Source: an uncultured Clostridia bacterium
GTDB lineage: Bacteria; Bacillota; Clostridia; Oscillospirales; Acutalibacteraceae
Direction: 5' to 3'
Length of the DNA: 64,000 nt
NCBI GenBank assembly: GCA_946186245.1
Contig: CAMHMN010000001.1
Coordinates: 1 to 64,000 of the forward strand
Shown: piece after piece, positions 54,423 through 62,450 of the stretch
Position numbering within the stretch: the first letter of the stretch is position 1
Layout: each line of letters starts with the position of its first letter
Position numbers and translations under genes: made by a program
Notes under the pieces: model-generated
Database searches by the model: none
Seen by the model: the letters and a program-made list of their open reading frames with translations, nothing else
What the model was told of the DNA's origin: nothing

Positions 54423-56441
54423 ATGCATTGGTCAGAAGAAATAGCACAGCGAATTATCGAGCGCAATCCCGATAAGGAAGAATACGTTTGCGCGGCAGGT
54501 ATCAGTCCGTCCGGCTCGATTCATATAGGCAATTTCCGCGACATTGCCACCAGCTACTTCGTGGTGCGTGCACTCAGGGCAAAGGGAAAGAAAGCTCGTC
54601 TGCTCTTTTCTTGGGATGAATTCGACCGCCTGAGAAAGGTGCCGGTCAACGTTGCCAAGGTGGACGGTGATTTCGAGAAATACATCGGAATGCCCTATGT
54701 CGATGTAAAGAACCCGTTTGCCGATTCCGATGCCAAGAATTATGCCGAGTACTTCGAGCGGGAATTCATGGCGTCCATTGAGAAATTCGGCATAGAAATG
54801 GACTACCGCTATCAGTCGGAGATGTACCGCAGCGGCAAATACACCGAATATGTCCTTCACGCCATCCGCCACCGCGGCGAGATTTTCGATATTCTCGACA
54901 GCCACCGCACGCAGGACGCGCAGGAAGGGGAGAGGGAAGCCTATTTCCCTGTGGGCATCTACTGCCACGAATGCGGCAAGGATACCACCAAGATCACTTC
55001 CTTCGACGAAGAAACCATGACCGCCCAGTACGAATGCGCCTGCGGCCATCACGGCAGCTTTGACTTCAACAACGAACACAACTGCAAGCTGGCGTGGAAG
55101 ATCGACTGGCCGATGCGCTGGATGTTCGAAGGCGTTGACTTTGAACCGGGCGGAAAGGATCACGCCACGGTCAACGGCAGCTATGATACCAGCAAGGAAA
55201 TTTCCAAGGCGATCTTTGACTATGAGCCGCCGATCTTCCAGGGCTATGAATTCATCGGCATCAAGGGAACCACCGGCAAGATGTCCGGTTCTTCAGGACT
55301 CAACCTGACGCCCGACGCACTGATGAAGATTTACCAGCCGGAGGTCATTCTCTGGCTCTACTCCAAGACCGAACCGCTCAAGGCGTTTGATTTCTGCTTT
55401 GACGACGGCATCCTGCGTCAGTATTTTGAATTCGACAAGATGTACAACGCCGTGAAGGAAGGCACAGCCGATGATTACGTGAAGTCCATCATGTACAACA
55501 CCACCATCGGTGACCGTACCATTGAAACCGTTCCCATGAGCTTGCTTGTGCAGCTGGGTTCTGTGGTGGATTTCAATATTCCCATGCTGGAAACCGTCTT
55601 TGAAAAGATCGGTACGCCCTACAAGTACGAACAGTTTGCCGACCGTCTTGACAGGGCGAAGTACTGGCTGGAGCAGTGTGCTCCCGATCAGGTGAATAAG
55701 CTCCGCGTTACCCGCAATTTTGAGGTATACAACACACTCTCTGATGAGGAAAAGAAGGAGATCGCACTTCTTCACGATTATCTCGCCAAGGGCGGCTACA
55801 ATCTCGACGAACTCAACACCCAGCTCTACGACATTCCCAAGCAGGTGTTCGACGTGAACGCCATGACCGACAAGGAACTGAAAAAGCTGCAGGGCGCGTT
55901 CTTCAAGAGCGTCTACAAGCTGCTTATCGACAAGGAGAAGGGTCCCCGTCTGTATCTCTTCCTCTATGCCATCGAGCCGGAACGCTATGTGGGACTGCTG
56001 GATTTCTCCTACCCCCAGACCGAAGAGGAAAAAGAGCTTGACAAGCCCCCCGTGGTAGAGGAAGCTGTCCCGGAGAAGGTCTACGGCGATCCTGATCCGG
56101 TGGCGGAGATCAAAGAAGAAATCGACATCGACACCTTCAGCAAGATCGATCTGCGCGTATGTAAGATTGTCAAGGCGCAGGAAATCCGCAAGTCGGCCAA
56201 CTGCCTGAAGCTCACCCTCTTCGACGGATTGAAGGAGCGCGTCATCGTTTCCAGCATCAAGCACGACTACACCCCCGAACAGCTTGTCGGCAAAAAGATC
56301 ATCGTGGTCGCCAACCTCGCGCCGGCACGATTCTCCGGTGTCCAGAGCAACGGCATGCTGCTGGCTGCGACCAATAATGCCTGCGGCTGTCAGGTAATCT
56401 TCGTGGACGATATCGTTCCCGAGGGTACGGCCATCAGATAA
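54423..56441 (+). CDS. lysS: class I lysyl-tRNA synthetase with C-terminal tRNA-binding domain
   Basis: 672 residues. Residues 1-540 are the archaeal-type class I LysRS: HIGN at 34-37 in GISPSGSIHIGNF, a CxxC zinc group CHECGK...CACGHHG, and the KMSKS equivalent KMSGSSG. Residues 566-672 are a Trbp111/EMAPII-like OB fold (IDLRVCKIVKAQEIRKSANCLKL, SGVQSNGMLLAA), the domain usually found at the end of MetG. A Glu/Pro-rich linker joins them. Most bacteria use class II LysRS. GAGGAG precedes the ATG. No T-box is seen. Confidence 0.94.
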   Translation: MHWSEEIAQRIIERNPDKEEYVCAAGISPSGSIHIGNFRDIATSYFVVRALRAKGKKARLLFSWDEFDRLRKVPVNVAKVDGDFEKYIGMPYVDVKNPFADSDAKNYAEYFEREFMASIEKFGIEMDYRYQSEMYRSGKYTEYVLHAIRHRGEIFDILDSHRTQDAQEGEREAYFPVGIYCHECGKDTTKITSFDEETMTAQYECACGHHGSFDFNNEHNCKLAWKIDWPMRWMFEGVDFEPGGKDHATVNGSYDTSKEISKAIFDYEPPIFQGYEFIGIKGTTGKMSGSSGLNLTPDALMKIYQPEVILWLYSKTEPLKAFDFCFDDGILRQYFEFDKMYNAVKEGTADDYVKSIMYNTTIGDRTIETVPMSLLVQLGSVVDFNIPMLETVFEKIGTPYKYEQFADRLDRAKYWLEQCAPDQVNKLRVTRNFEVYNTLSDEEKKEIALLHDYLAKGGYNLDELNTQLYDIPKQVFDVNAMTDKELKKLQGAFFKSVYKLLIDKEKGPRLYLFLYAIEPERYVGLLDFSYPQTEEEKELDKPPVVEEAVPEKVYGDPDPVAEIKEEIDIDTFSKIDLRVCKIVKAQEIRKSANCLKLTLFDGLKERVIVSSIKHDYTPEQLVGKKIIVVANLAPARFSGVQSNGMLLAATNNACGCQVIFVDDIVPEGTAIR

Positions 56442-56464
56442 AGGCATAGCACAAAAAGAAAAAA

Positions 56465-56656
56465 GAAAAAGCAAGCGCGCAGCGGCGGGTTTCCAAAGGG
56501 ACCATGTCCCTTTGGCGGGTGCAGGTGCCTGCCGGGGTAGCATTTTTTTGCCGTCAGGCAAAAAGTGCAGGGGCAGCGCCCCTCGCCGCAACGCACCCCA
56601 AAAAAATACCCCCGGGCGCAACAGAAACACGGGAATATCAAATTATGCCTTGCCCC
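56465..56656. repeat. dispersed multi-hairpin repeat, copy 4
   Basis: AAAGCAAGCGCGCAGCG, then palindrome CCAAAGGGAC/GTCCCTTTGG, GGGTGCAGG, hairpin TTTTTTGCC-GTCA-GGCAAAAA, AGGGGCAGCGCCCCT and a final GCCTTGCCCCAAAATC. Same module order as copy 3. It fills most of the 353-base gap between lysS and tmk, where no gene is evident. Confidence 0.65.
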
Positions 56657-56686
56657 AAAATCAAAAAACGATAAATAAAAGAATCA

Positions 56687-56742
56687 AGCGCACGAACCAA
56701 TCTGAGATTATTAACAGATTGAAAATTCGTGCGCTTTCTATT
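56687..56742 (+). terminator. hairpin before tmk, possible terminator
   Basis: An 11-bp stem AAGCGCACGAA/TTCGTGCGCTT with an inner AATCTG/CAGATT stem. The following tract TCTATTGT is only weakly T-rich, and it merges into the tmk promoter. Confidence 0.5.
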
Positions 56743-56769
56743 GTATAGCAGAGGAAAATTTGATATAAT
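56741..56769 (+). promoter_or_regulatory. tmk promoter
   Basis: TTGTAT (56741-56746) and TATAAT (56764-56769), 17-base spacer, 25 bases before the ATG. Confidence 0.65.
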
Positions 56770-56794
56770 AAAACGGTTAAGGAGTGTTCGAAGC

Positions 56795-57466
56795 ATGAAA
56801 AAACACAGTCTTATCGTGATAGAGGGATTGGACGGCAGCGGCAAAGGCACACAGACTGCGCTGCTGCGGGATAGAATTCTTTCGTCAGGACATGCAGTCC
56901 GGCACATTTCCTTCCCGAATTACGCTGAGTCCTCGGCGGCTCTGGTCAAGAGCTATCTGGCCGGCGAATTCGGCAGCTCTCCCGATTCGGTGAACGCCTA
57001 TGCGGCTTCCAGCTTTTACGCGGTGGACAGATACGCCGCCTACAAGAAGCACTGGCAGGGCGATTATCTGAGCGGTGTGAACATTCTGGCCGACAGATAT
57101 TCCACCTCCAACGCGGTCTATCAGATGACCAAGCTCCCGCGTGAGCAATGGGACTGTTTTCTGAAATGGCTGGAGGATTACGAGTACCGTCTGCTGGAGC
57201 TTCCTTCTCCCGACAAGGTCATCTATCTGGACATGCCCCCGCAGGTATCGCAGCTTCTGATGTCGGGGAGGTACAGCGGGGATGAATCCCGCAAGGATAT
57301 TCACGAAGCGGACCTGTCATTCCAGGAGCAATGCAGGCAGTCGGCACTCTATGCGGCGCAGAAGCTGGGGTGGCAAGTGATCGCATGCAGCGACGGGGTG
57401 AATCCACGCGGCATAGAGCAGATTTCAGATGAAATCTGGAATGCCGTGCAGGGCAGCCTTATTTAA
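56795..57466 (+). CDS. tmk: thymidylate kinase
   Basis: 223 residues from ATG 56795 with AAGGAG; an in-frame ATG further up lies before the -10 box and is excluded. P-loop FIEGLDGSGKGTQ-type (IEGLDGSGKGTQ), YAADRY-like FYAVDRYAAYK and ADRYSTSNAVYQ (DRY). It phosphorylates dTMP. In many Firmicutes tmk sits beside darA and holB; here it is 40 kb away and heads a unit with the DUF2156 gene 11 bases on. Confidence 0.92.
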   Translation: MKKHSLIVIEGLDGSGKGTQTALLRDRILSSGHAVRHISFPNYAESSAALVKSYLAGEFGSSPDSVNAYAASSFYAVDRYAAYKKHWQGDYLSGVNILADRYSTSNAVYQMTKLPREQWDCFLKWLEDYEYRLLELPSPDKVIYLDMPPQVSQLLMSGRYSGDESRKDIHEADLSFQEQCRQSALYAAQKLGWQVIACSDGVNPRGIEQISDEIWNAVQGSLI

Positions 57467-57477
57467 TAAACGGCAGG

Positions 57478-58413
57478 ATGTACAAAATGCTTAATTTTCA
57501 TGAACCCAGGCTTGATGACAAGCCGTGGATCGACGAAATATTTGAAGGCACCGAATACTTCGGCTGCTTTTGCACCTTTGCAACGCTGTGGCTCTGGAAG
57601 GAGCGTTATTTCACTGAAGTGGCGCGAATGGGGGACTGTCTGCTGATCCGCGGTAAGGACGATAATGATCACACTTACTTCATGTACCCGATGGGAAAGA
57701 AGTACGAAATTAATACGGCGATTTCCGCACTCCGCGAAGACGCCGCCAGCCGTGGCGAACGCCTTCTGATCTACTGCGCGGAAAAATGGCAGTGCGACGA
57801 ACTACGCACCGCCTTCCCCGGTGAATTTGCCTTTGAGGAACAGCGCAGCGAATTCGATTATATTTACAAATCGGAAAATCTGATGCATCTCAGCGGAAAG
57901 AGATTCCACGCCAAGCGCAACCACATCAGCAGATTCATGCGAAGCTATCCCGACTGGGCGTATGAAGACATTGGCGCATCCAACAGCCGCGAATGCATGG
58001 AATTTGCGTCCTCCGTCCTGGAAAAGGCGATTGTGGACCAGGAAGGGGAAGAGACTGTGGAACTGTGCCTGGAGAATACCGCCATCGCAAAAGCGCTCGG
58101 GAATTTCGAACGGCTTGGAATGGTGGGCGGCCTGCTCCGTGTCGGCGGCAGGATCGTGGCAATGACCATCGGCGAGCCGCTGAACAGGCGGGTGTTTGTC
58201 ACCCATTTTGAAAAAGCCGACACGGAATACGACGGTGTTTATACCATGATCAACCATCAGTTTGCCGTCAACCGGTTGTCGGATTACGAATACATCAACC
58301 GCGAGGAGGATCTGGGAAAGGAAGGGCTGCGCAAGGCAAAGCTCTCCTACTGTCCCGACATTCTGCTCGACAAATACAGCGCGGAGGACATTTCTGCTGG
58401 TAAAACAAAATAA
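57478..58413 (+). CDS. DUF2156 (MprF C-terminal domain-like) protein
   Basis: 311 residues. Tandem GNAT-like fold of the DUF2156 family: FGCFCTFATLWLWKERY, FDYIYKSENLMHLSGKRFHAKRNHISRFMRSYPDW, and HFEKADTEYDGVYTMINHQFAVN near the C terminus. The fold is that of aminoacyl-phosphatidylglycerol synthases, but there is no membrane part. The acyl donor is unknown. It is followed by another GNAT gene; the pair is frequent in Clostridia. Confidence 0.88.
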   Translation: MYKMLNFHEPRLDDKPWIDEIFEGTEYFGCFCTFATLWLWKERYFTEVARMGDCLLIRGKDDNDHTYFMYPMGKKYEINTAISALREDAASRGERLLIYCAEKWQCDELRTAFPGEFAFEEQRSEFDYIYKSENLMHLSGKRFHAKRNHISRFMRSYPDWAYEDIGASNSRECMEFASSVLEKAIVDQEGEETVELCLENTAIAKALGNFERLGMVGGLLRVGGRIVAMTIGEPLNRRVFVTHFEKADTEYDGVYTMINHQFAVNRLSDYEYINREEDLGKEGLRKAKLSYCPDILLDKYSAEDISAGKTK

Positions 58414-58476
58414 AAGCAAGCGCGCAGCGCAATTGATTTCCGTCTTCAATATTCTTACAAGGAGTGACACAGCGGC

Positions 58477-59388
58477 ATGATAGTATTTCCGCAGGACAGC
58501 ATGAAAAGCGATCTGGAACGTCTGTGGCGCACCTGCTTCGGCGATTCGCAGGACTACATACGCTACTTTTTTGAGAACAGATATGTCCCGGAGAATTGCC
58601 TTGTTTTTGTGGATGAATCGGTTCGTCGTCCGGTGGCAATGCTGCATCTGCTGAATGTGGGCATTGCGGAGGACGGAGCCGTCGTGCCTTCGCAGTACAT
58701 CTATGCCGCCTGCACCCGTCCGGATTACCGCAGACAGGGAATCATGCGGCAGCTGATCGAAACGGCGCAGAAGCTGGGGCAGTCCCGCAGGCTGAAATAT
58801 TCCGTCACCGTGCCGGCCGAGCCCCGACTTTTCAAATATTACGGGCGTTATGGCTTTGAAAAATGCTATCGGAACCGCATCGTCTACATGGATCGTCCCG
58901 ATCTGATTTTCCTGAGCAAAGGGGCGATGAATGTTCCGGACAGCATACGCGAAACCATGATGAAACTGAGTGAGGTCTATGTGTTCCGTCGGGACATGCT
59001 GGTGGACAGAGAAGGCTTTGCGATATGGGACGGCACAGCGCTGCGATACGCGGTCAGCAGCCATGAACATGACGGCGGCCATATCGTTACACTTTCCTAC
59101 GGCGGGGATTTCGGATATGCCTTTTGCAGTGAAGAAGAAGGCACGGTGAAGATCACCGAAATGATTGTGAAGGAGCATTTTGCGCCTACACTGCTCAGCC
59201 GGATTCTCAAAAGTTACCCAAAAGCGAAAAAATTCGTATTCCGGCTTCCGGTTTACGATACATTCTTTGAAAAATTCGGCGAGATAGTGGATTTTGCCAT
59301 GATTTGCCGCAACGACGGCAAAAATCCGGTTTCCATTACCACCCTGGACGGGATAAGGACGCCCTATCTCGGACTGGCCCTTGACTGA
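58477..59388 (+). CDS. GNAT family N-acetyltransferase
   Basis: 303 residues. The acetyl-CoA motif A is YAACTRPDYRRQGIMRQLIETA (R/Q-x-x-G-x-G/A type) and the fold continues PRLFKYYGRYGFEKCYRNR. The length and the extra C-terminal domain recall Eis-like multi-domain GNATs. Substrate unknown. It is 63 bases beyond the DUF2156 gene and separated by a short repeat fragment (AAAGCAAGCGCGCAGCGC, from 58413). GGAGTG lies before the ATG. Confidence 0.85.
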   Translation: MIVFPQDSMKSDLERLWRTCFGDSQDYIRYFFENRYVPENCLVFVDESVRRPVAMLHLLNVGIAEDGAVVPSQYIYAACTRPDYRRQGIMRQLIETAQKLGQSRRLKYSVTVPAEPRLFKYYGRYGFEKCYRNRIVYMDRPDLIFLSKGAMNVPDSIRETMMKLSEVYVFRRDMLVDREGFAIWDGTALRYAVSSHEHDGGHIVTLSYGGDFGYAFCSEEEGTVKITEMIVKEHFAPTLLSRILKSYPKAKKFVFRLPVYDTFFEKFGEIVDFAMICRNDGKNPVSITTLDGIRTPYLGLALD

Positions 59389-59426
59389 TTTTTTATAAAA
59401 AAACTCAATTTTTTAAATTTTGTATA

Positions 59427-59454
59427 TTGCCATACGTGAGAACGGTGTTATAAT
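59427..59454 (+). promoter_or_regulatory. promoter of DJ-1 family gene
   Basis: TTGCCA (59427-59432) and TATAAT (59449-59454), 16-base spacer. Confidence 0.6.
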
Positions 59455-59492
59455 ATAGATATATCCTCATATTGATAAGGAATGATAAGTTT

Positions 59493-60032
59493 ATGGTATA
59501 TGTTATGCTTGCAGAGGGCTTTGAAGAGGTTGAAGCGCTTGCCCCTGTGGATATGCTCAGACGGGCAGGAGTCAATGTCATGACGGTCGGCGTTACCGGA
59601 GAAGCGGTCCGCGGCTCACACGGCATCGTAGTTGCAGCCGACATAACGGCAAAGGAAATGGACATGGCCAATGCCGAAATGATCGTGCTTCCGGGAGGAA
59701 TGCCGGGTACACTCAATCTGGAAAAGTCGGAATACGTTCAGGCCGTGTTGGAATACTGCTGGGAAAACGGCATACACATTGCCGCCATCTGCGCAGCACC
59801 CTCGATACTGGGACACAACGGCTACCTCCGAGGCAGATACGCCACCTGTTTCCCGGGATATGAGAATGAACTGAATTGCCGCAAGGTTTCTGATAAACCG
59901 GTGATCACCGACGACGGCGTTACCACGGCAAAGAGCGCCGGCTATGCAGTGAATTTCGGCTGTGAACTGGTCAATGTGCTTCTCGGACCGGAAAAGGCAA
60001 CCGCCGTATCCGATGCGGTGTACCAGCCGTGA
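59493..60032 (+). CDS. DJ-1/PfpI/YajL family protein
   Basis: 179 residues from ATG 59493 (AAGGAATG upstream). The nucleophile-elbow cysteine is in IAAICAAPSILGHNG and the partner glutamate in LAEGFEEVEALAP. IVLPGGMPGTLNLEKSE and TDDGVTTAKSAGYAVNF are typical of the YajL/ThiJ branch (DJ-1), linked to glyoxal defence or protein repair. The next gene overlaps its stop (GTGA). Confidence 0.92.
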   Translation: MVYVMLAEGFEEVEALAPVDMLRRAGVNVMTVGVTGEAVRGSHGIVVAADITAKEMDMANAEMIVLPGGMPGTLNLEKSEYVQAVLEYCWENGIHIAAICAAPSILGHNGYLRGRYATCFPGYENELNCRKVSDKPVITDDGVTTAKSAGYAVNFGCELVNVLLGPEKATAVSDAVYQP

Positions 60033-60658
60033 GCTATTATATGAAGGAAGACATAAGGCTTGTCAAATCCGATCTGAGACAAAGCATAAAACAGATGCGT
60101 TCCGCACTGGATCCGGCGGTCAAGCAGCGTATGGACGATATTATTACCGATATGTTTCTTCACAGCACATCCTATACCCGCAGCGATGTATTGCTGACCT
60201 ATGTTTCTACCGGAATAGAAGTCAGCACTGAGAAGATCATCACAACCGCACTCAGCGAAGGCAAGCGTGTGGCATGTCCTAGATGTGTGGACGGTACGCG
60301 GGAGATGGATTTCTATTTCATCGACTCGCTGGATGAGCTGCATCCCAGGACGTTCGGAGTGCGTGAACCGGAAGCGGATCCCGGCAGGATCTATGATTCC
60401 ACCGGCCATCCGATATGCATTGTGCCGGGACTGTCCTTTGACAGATGGGGCTATCGGCTTGGCTACGGAAAGGGATATTATGACAGGTTTCTGTCACGGT
60501 ACAGCGGCTGGACAGTAGGACTCTGCTACAGCGCATGCGTTCAGTACAAGCTGCCGCACGGCCGGTTTGACAGACCGGTAGACCGTCTTATCACCGAAAA
60601 ATATCTGCGTTTGTGCATGGATTCACGCCTCAATAAAGGCAGAATGAGAAGCAAATGA
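60029..60658 (+). CDS. 5-formyltetrahydrofolate cyclo-ligase
   Basis: 209 residues. ATP-dependent MTHFS. N-terminal KSDLRQSIKQMRSAL, then LLTYVSTGIEVSTEKII and the C-terminal signature VPGLSFDRWGYRLGYGKGYYDRFL. The GTG start overlaps the DJ-1 stop by 4 bases; ATG 60041 is the alternative. It feeds 5,10-methenyl-THF, with mltG 21 bases after, so the three form one operon. Confidence 0.94.
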   Translation: MSYYMKEDIRLVKSDLRQSIKQMRSALDPAVKQRMDDIITDMFLHSTSYTRSDVLLTYVSTGIEVSTEKIITTALSEGKRVACPRCVDGTREMDFYFIDSLDELHPRTFGVREPEADPGRIYDSTGHPICIVPGLSFDRWGYRLGYGKGYYDRFLSRYSGWTVGLCYSACVQYKLPHGRFDRPVDRLITEKYLRLCMDSRLNKGRMRSK

Positions 60659-60679
60659 ACCCACAGGGAGGTAACAGCA

Positions 60680-62242
60680 ATGAGTGACAATTACAGAGGA
60701 ATCGACAACGACGGAGCATACAAAAGCAGACATGCCGGAGCAGGCCGCGGTTCAAGAAGCTCCCAGCCGTCCGGTGCAAGAAATCCGCGTCCCTATTCCG
60801 AAAGCGGTCAGAAAAGCACACACTCTTCTGCCGTCGGCAAGTACACCGATGACAGAAAAACCGGATCAATGAATGCTTCAGATCGTTCCGGAGGTTTCCA
60901 TGTAGACATTTCCGAGGACGATTACTTTGACGCCGAGGCTGCCAGGAAGGAAATGTCTGCCGCCAGAAGGGCGGTCGCGCAACCGCAGCGCAGCAAGGTG
61001 GGATCCCCTGCGACCCGTAAAAAGAAGACGCGTGAAGAACTGAATCCCGCCACCGCCAAGCGTGTCGTGACGGGCAGCATGGGCGATACATACCAGATTG
61101 AGGACGACAGCGCAATCGCTCCCAAGCAGATGCGAAGCAAGCAAAAGTCGATCCGCAAGCGCAACAGAGGATGTATGATCGCGCTGGTGTATTCCGCGGC
61201 GGTGCTTTCCATCTCGATACTTCTGTCCTATTATCTCATTGTAGGCGTCAACGACATGTTTGCTCTTGTCAAGGATGAAACCGACATTGTGATCGACGTA
61301 CCCAAGGGAGCCGATCTGGATGAAGTGACGCGGCTGCTGGATGACAACGACGTGGTGGAATACCCCTTCTTCTTCAAGACCTACGCCAAGTTCTCCAAGA
61401 AGTCGACCGGCTTCAAAGCGGGAACTTTCACCATCAATTCCAAATCCGACTACAATCAGATACTTCAGAAGCTGAGACGTCCTGCCGGCGCGGATAAGAG
61501 CACCATCACCGTTACCATTCCCGAGGGTCTTACCGTGCAGCAGATCGCCGTCCTGATGGAGGACAACGGTGTATGCGAAGCCGAGGCTTTCCTCAAGAGC
61601 GCCAGCGAGGTCAAGTTCACACAGAAATTCATGTCCAACGTGAACACCAAGAACAAGAAGCGTACCTACAAGGTGGAAGGATTCCTTTTCCCGGATACCT
61701 ACAACTTCTACCTGAATGAAGGTTCGGTCAATGCCATCAACCGTCTGCTCAACGAATACGGCAAGCACTGGACAGCCGATTATGAGGCGCAGGCAAAGAA
61801 GATCGGCATGTCGATGGATGAAGTCATCACACTTGCTTCCATTGTGGAACGCGAGGCAAGCGTATCCGACCAGCGAATGATCATTGCCTCGGTTTTCTAC
61901 AACCGACTTCACAACAGCAAGGGCACAGGCGGCAAGCTGCAGTCCGACGCGACACGCTGGTATCCCTATTCCACCAAGAAGGAGCTGCAGGCTTCCGATA
62001 AGCTGACGAAGGCGGAAAAGGACGACTGGATCAACAACAACAAGGGTGTCTGTGATACCTACCGTCTGAAGGGACTTCCGCCCAGCCCGATCTGCAATCC
62101 CAGTGTGGACTCCATTGAAGCGGTGCTGTATCACGACAAGACCAACTACTATTATTTCTGCTCCGACGCAAAGGGCAATTTCTACGCGGCGGCGACGCTT
62201 TCGGAGCACAACCGGAACCTCAAGAAAGCCGGACTGGCATAA
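60680..62242 (+). CDS. mltG: endolytic murein transglycosylase MltG (YceG family)
   Basis: 520 residues; GGGAGG before the ATG. About 165 cytoplasmic residues, polar and Ser/Arg/Lys-rich, precede one membrane helix (MIALVYSAAVLSISILLSYYLIV). Outside come a LysM-like region (DIVIDVPKGADLDEVTRLLDDNDVV) and the YceG lytic domain with the catalytic glutamate in LASIVEREASV; LKGLPPSPICNPS is conserved. It trims nascent glycan strands. The disordered N-terminal tail is long for the family but common in Firmicutes. Confidence 0.95.
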   Translation: MSDNYRGIDNDGAYKSRHAGAGRGSRSSQPSGARNPRPYSESGQKSTHSSAVGKYTDDRKTGSMNASDRSGGFHVDISEDDYFDAEAARKEMSAARRAVAQPQRSKVGSPATRKKKTREELNPATAKRVVTGSMGDTYQIEDDSAIAPKQMRSKQKSIRKRNRGCMIALVYSAAVLSISILLSYYLIVGVNDMFALVKDETDIVIDVPKGADLDEVTRLLDDNDVVEYPFFFKTYAKFSKKSTGFKAGTFTINSKSDYNQILQKLRRPAGADKSTITVTIPEGLTVQQIAVLMEDNGVCEAEAFLKSASEVKFTQKFMSNVNTKNKKRTYKVEGFLFPDTYNFYLNEGSVNAINRLLNEYGKHWTADYEAQAKKIGMSMDEVITLASIVEREASVSDQRMIIASVFYNRLHNSKGTGGKLQSDATRWYPYSTKKELQASDKLTKAEKDDWINNNKGVCDTYRLKGLPPSPICNPSVDSIEAVLYHDKTNYYYFCSDAKGNFYAAATLSEHNRNLKKAGLA

Positions 62243-62263
62243 CAGTCATATCTTGTAAACCAA

Positions 62264-62305
62264 GCGGCGGATATGTGCGTAATCCCACATATCCGTCGCA
62301 TTTTT
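62264..62305 (+). terminator. mltG terminator
   Basis: Stem GCGGCGGATATGTG/CACATATCCGTCGC, followed by ATTTTTG. Confidence 0.85.
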
Positions 62306-62337
62306 GTGTGATTTTTTGAATTTTTAACCTCTTGCTA

Positions 62338-62366
62338 TTGCAATATGAATTTTGGTTTGCTATAAT
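62338..62366 (+). promoter_or_regulatory. promoter of oxidoreductase-amylase fusion gene
   Basis: TTGCAA (62338-62343) and TATAAT (62361-62366), 17-base spacer. Confidence 0.75.
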
Positions 62367-62375
62367 AATCATCGC

Positions 62376-62420
62376 GTCACAGCTCAATTTTCCTGTGCGG
62401 AAAATTGGTGACCTCTTTTT
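62376..62420 (+). promoter_or_regulatory. 5' leader hairpin with T run, possible attenuator
   Basis: Stems GTCAC/GTGAC and CAATTTTCC/GGAAAATTG (62376-62412) start at the predicted transcript 5' end and are followed by CTCTTTTT. It has the form of an intrinsic terminator just ahead of the coding region. No ligand-binding fold is recognised. Confidence 0.5.
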
Positions 62421-62450
62421 ATGTCTAACTATTTTGAGGTGGTTTTAGTA

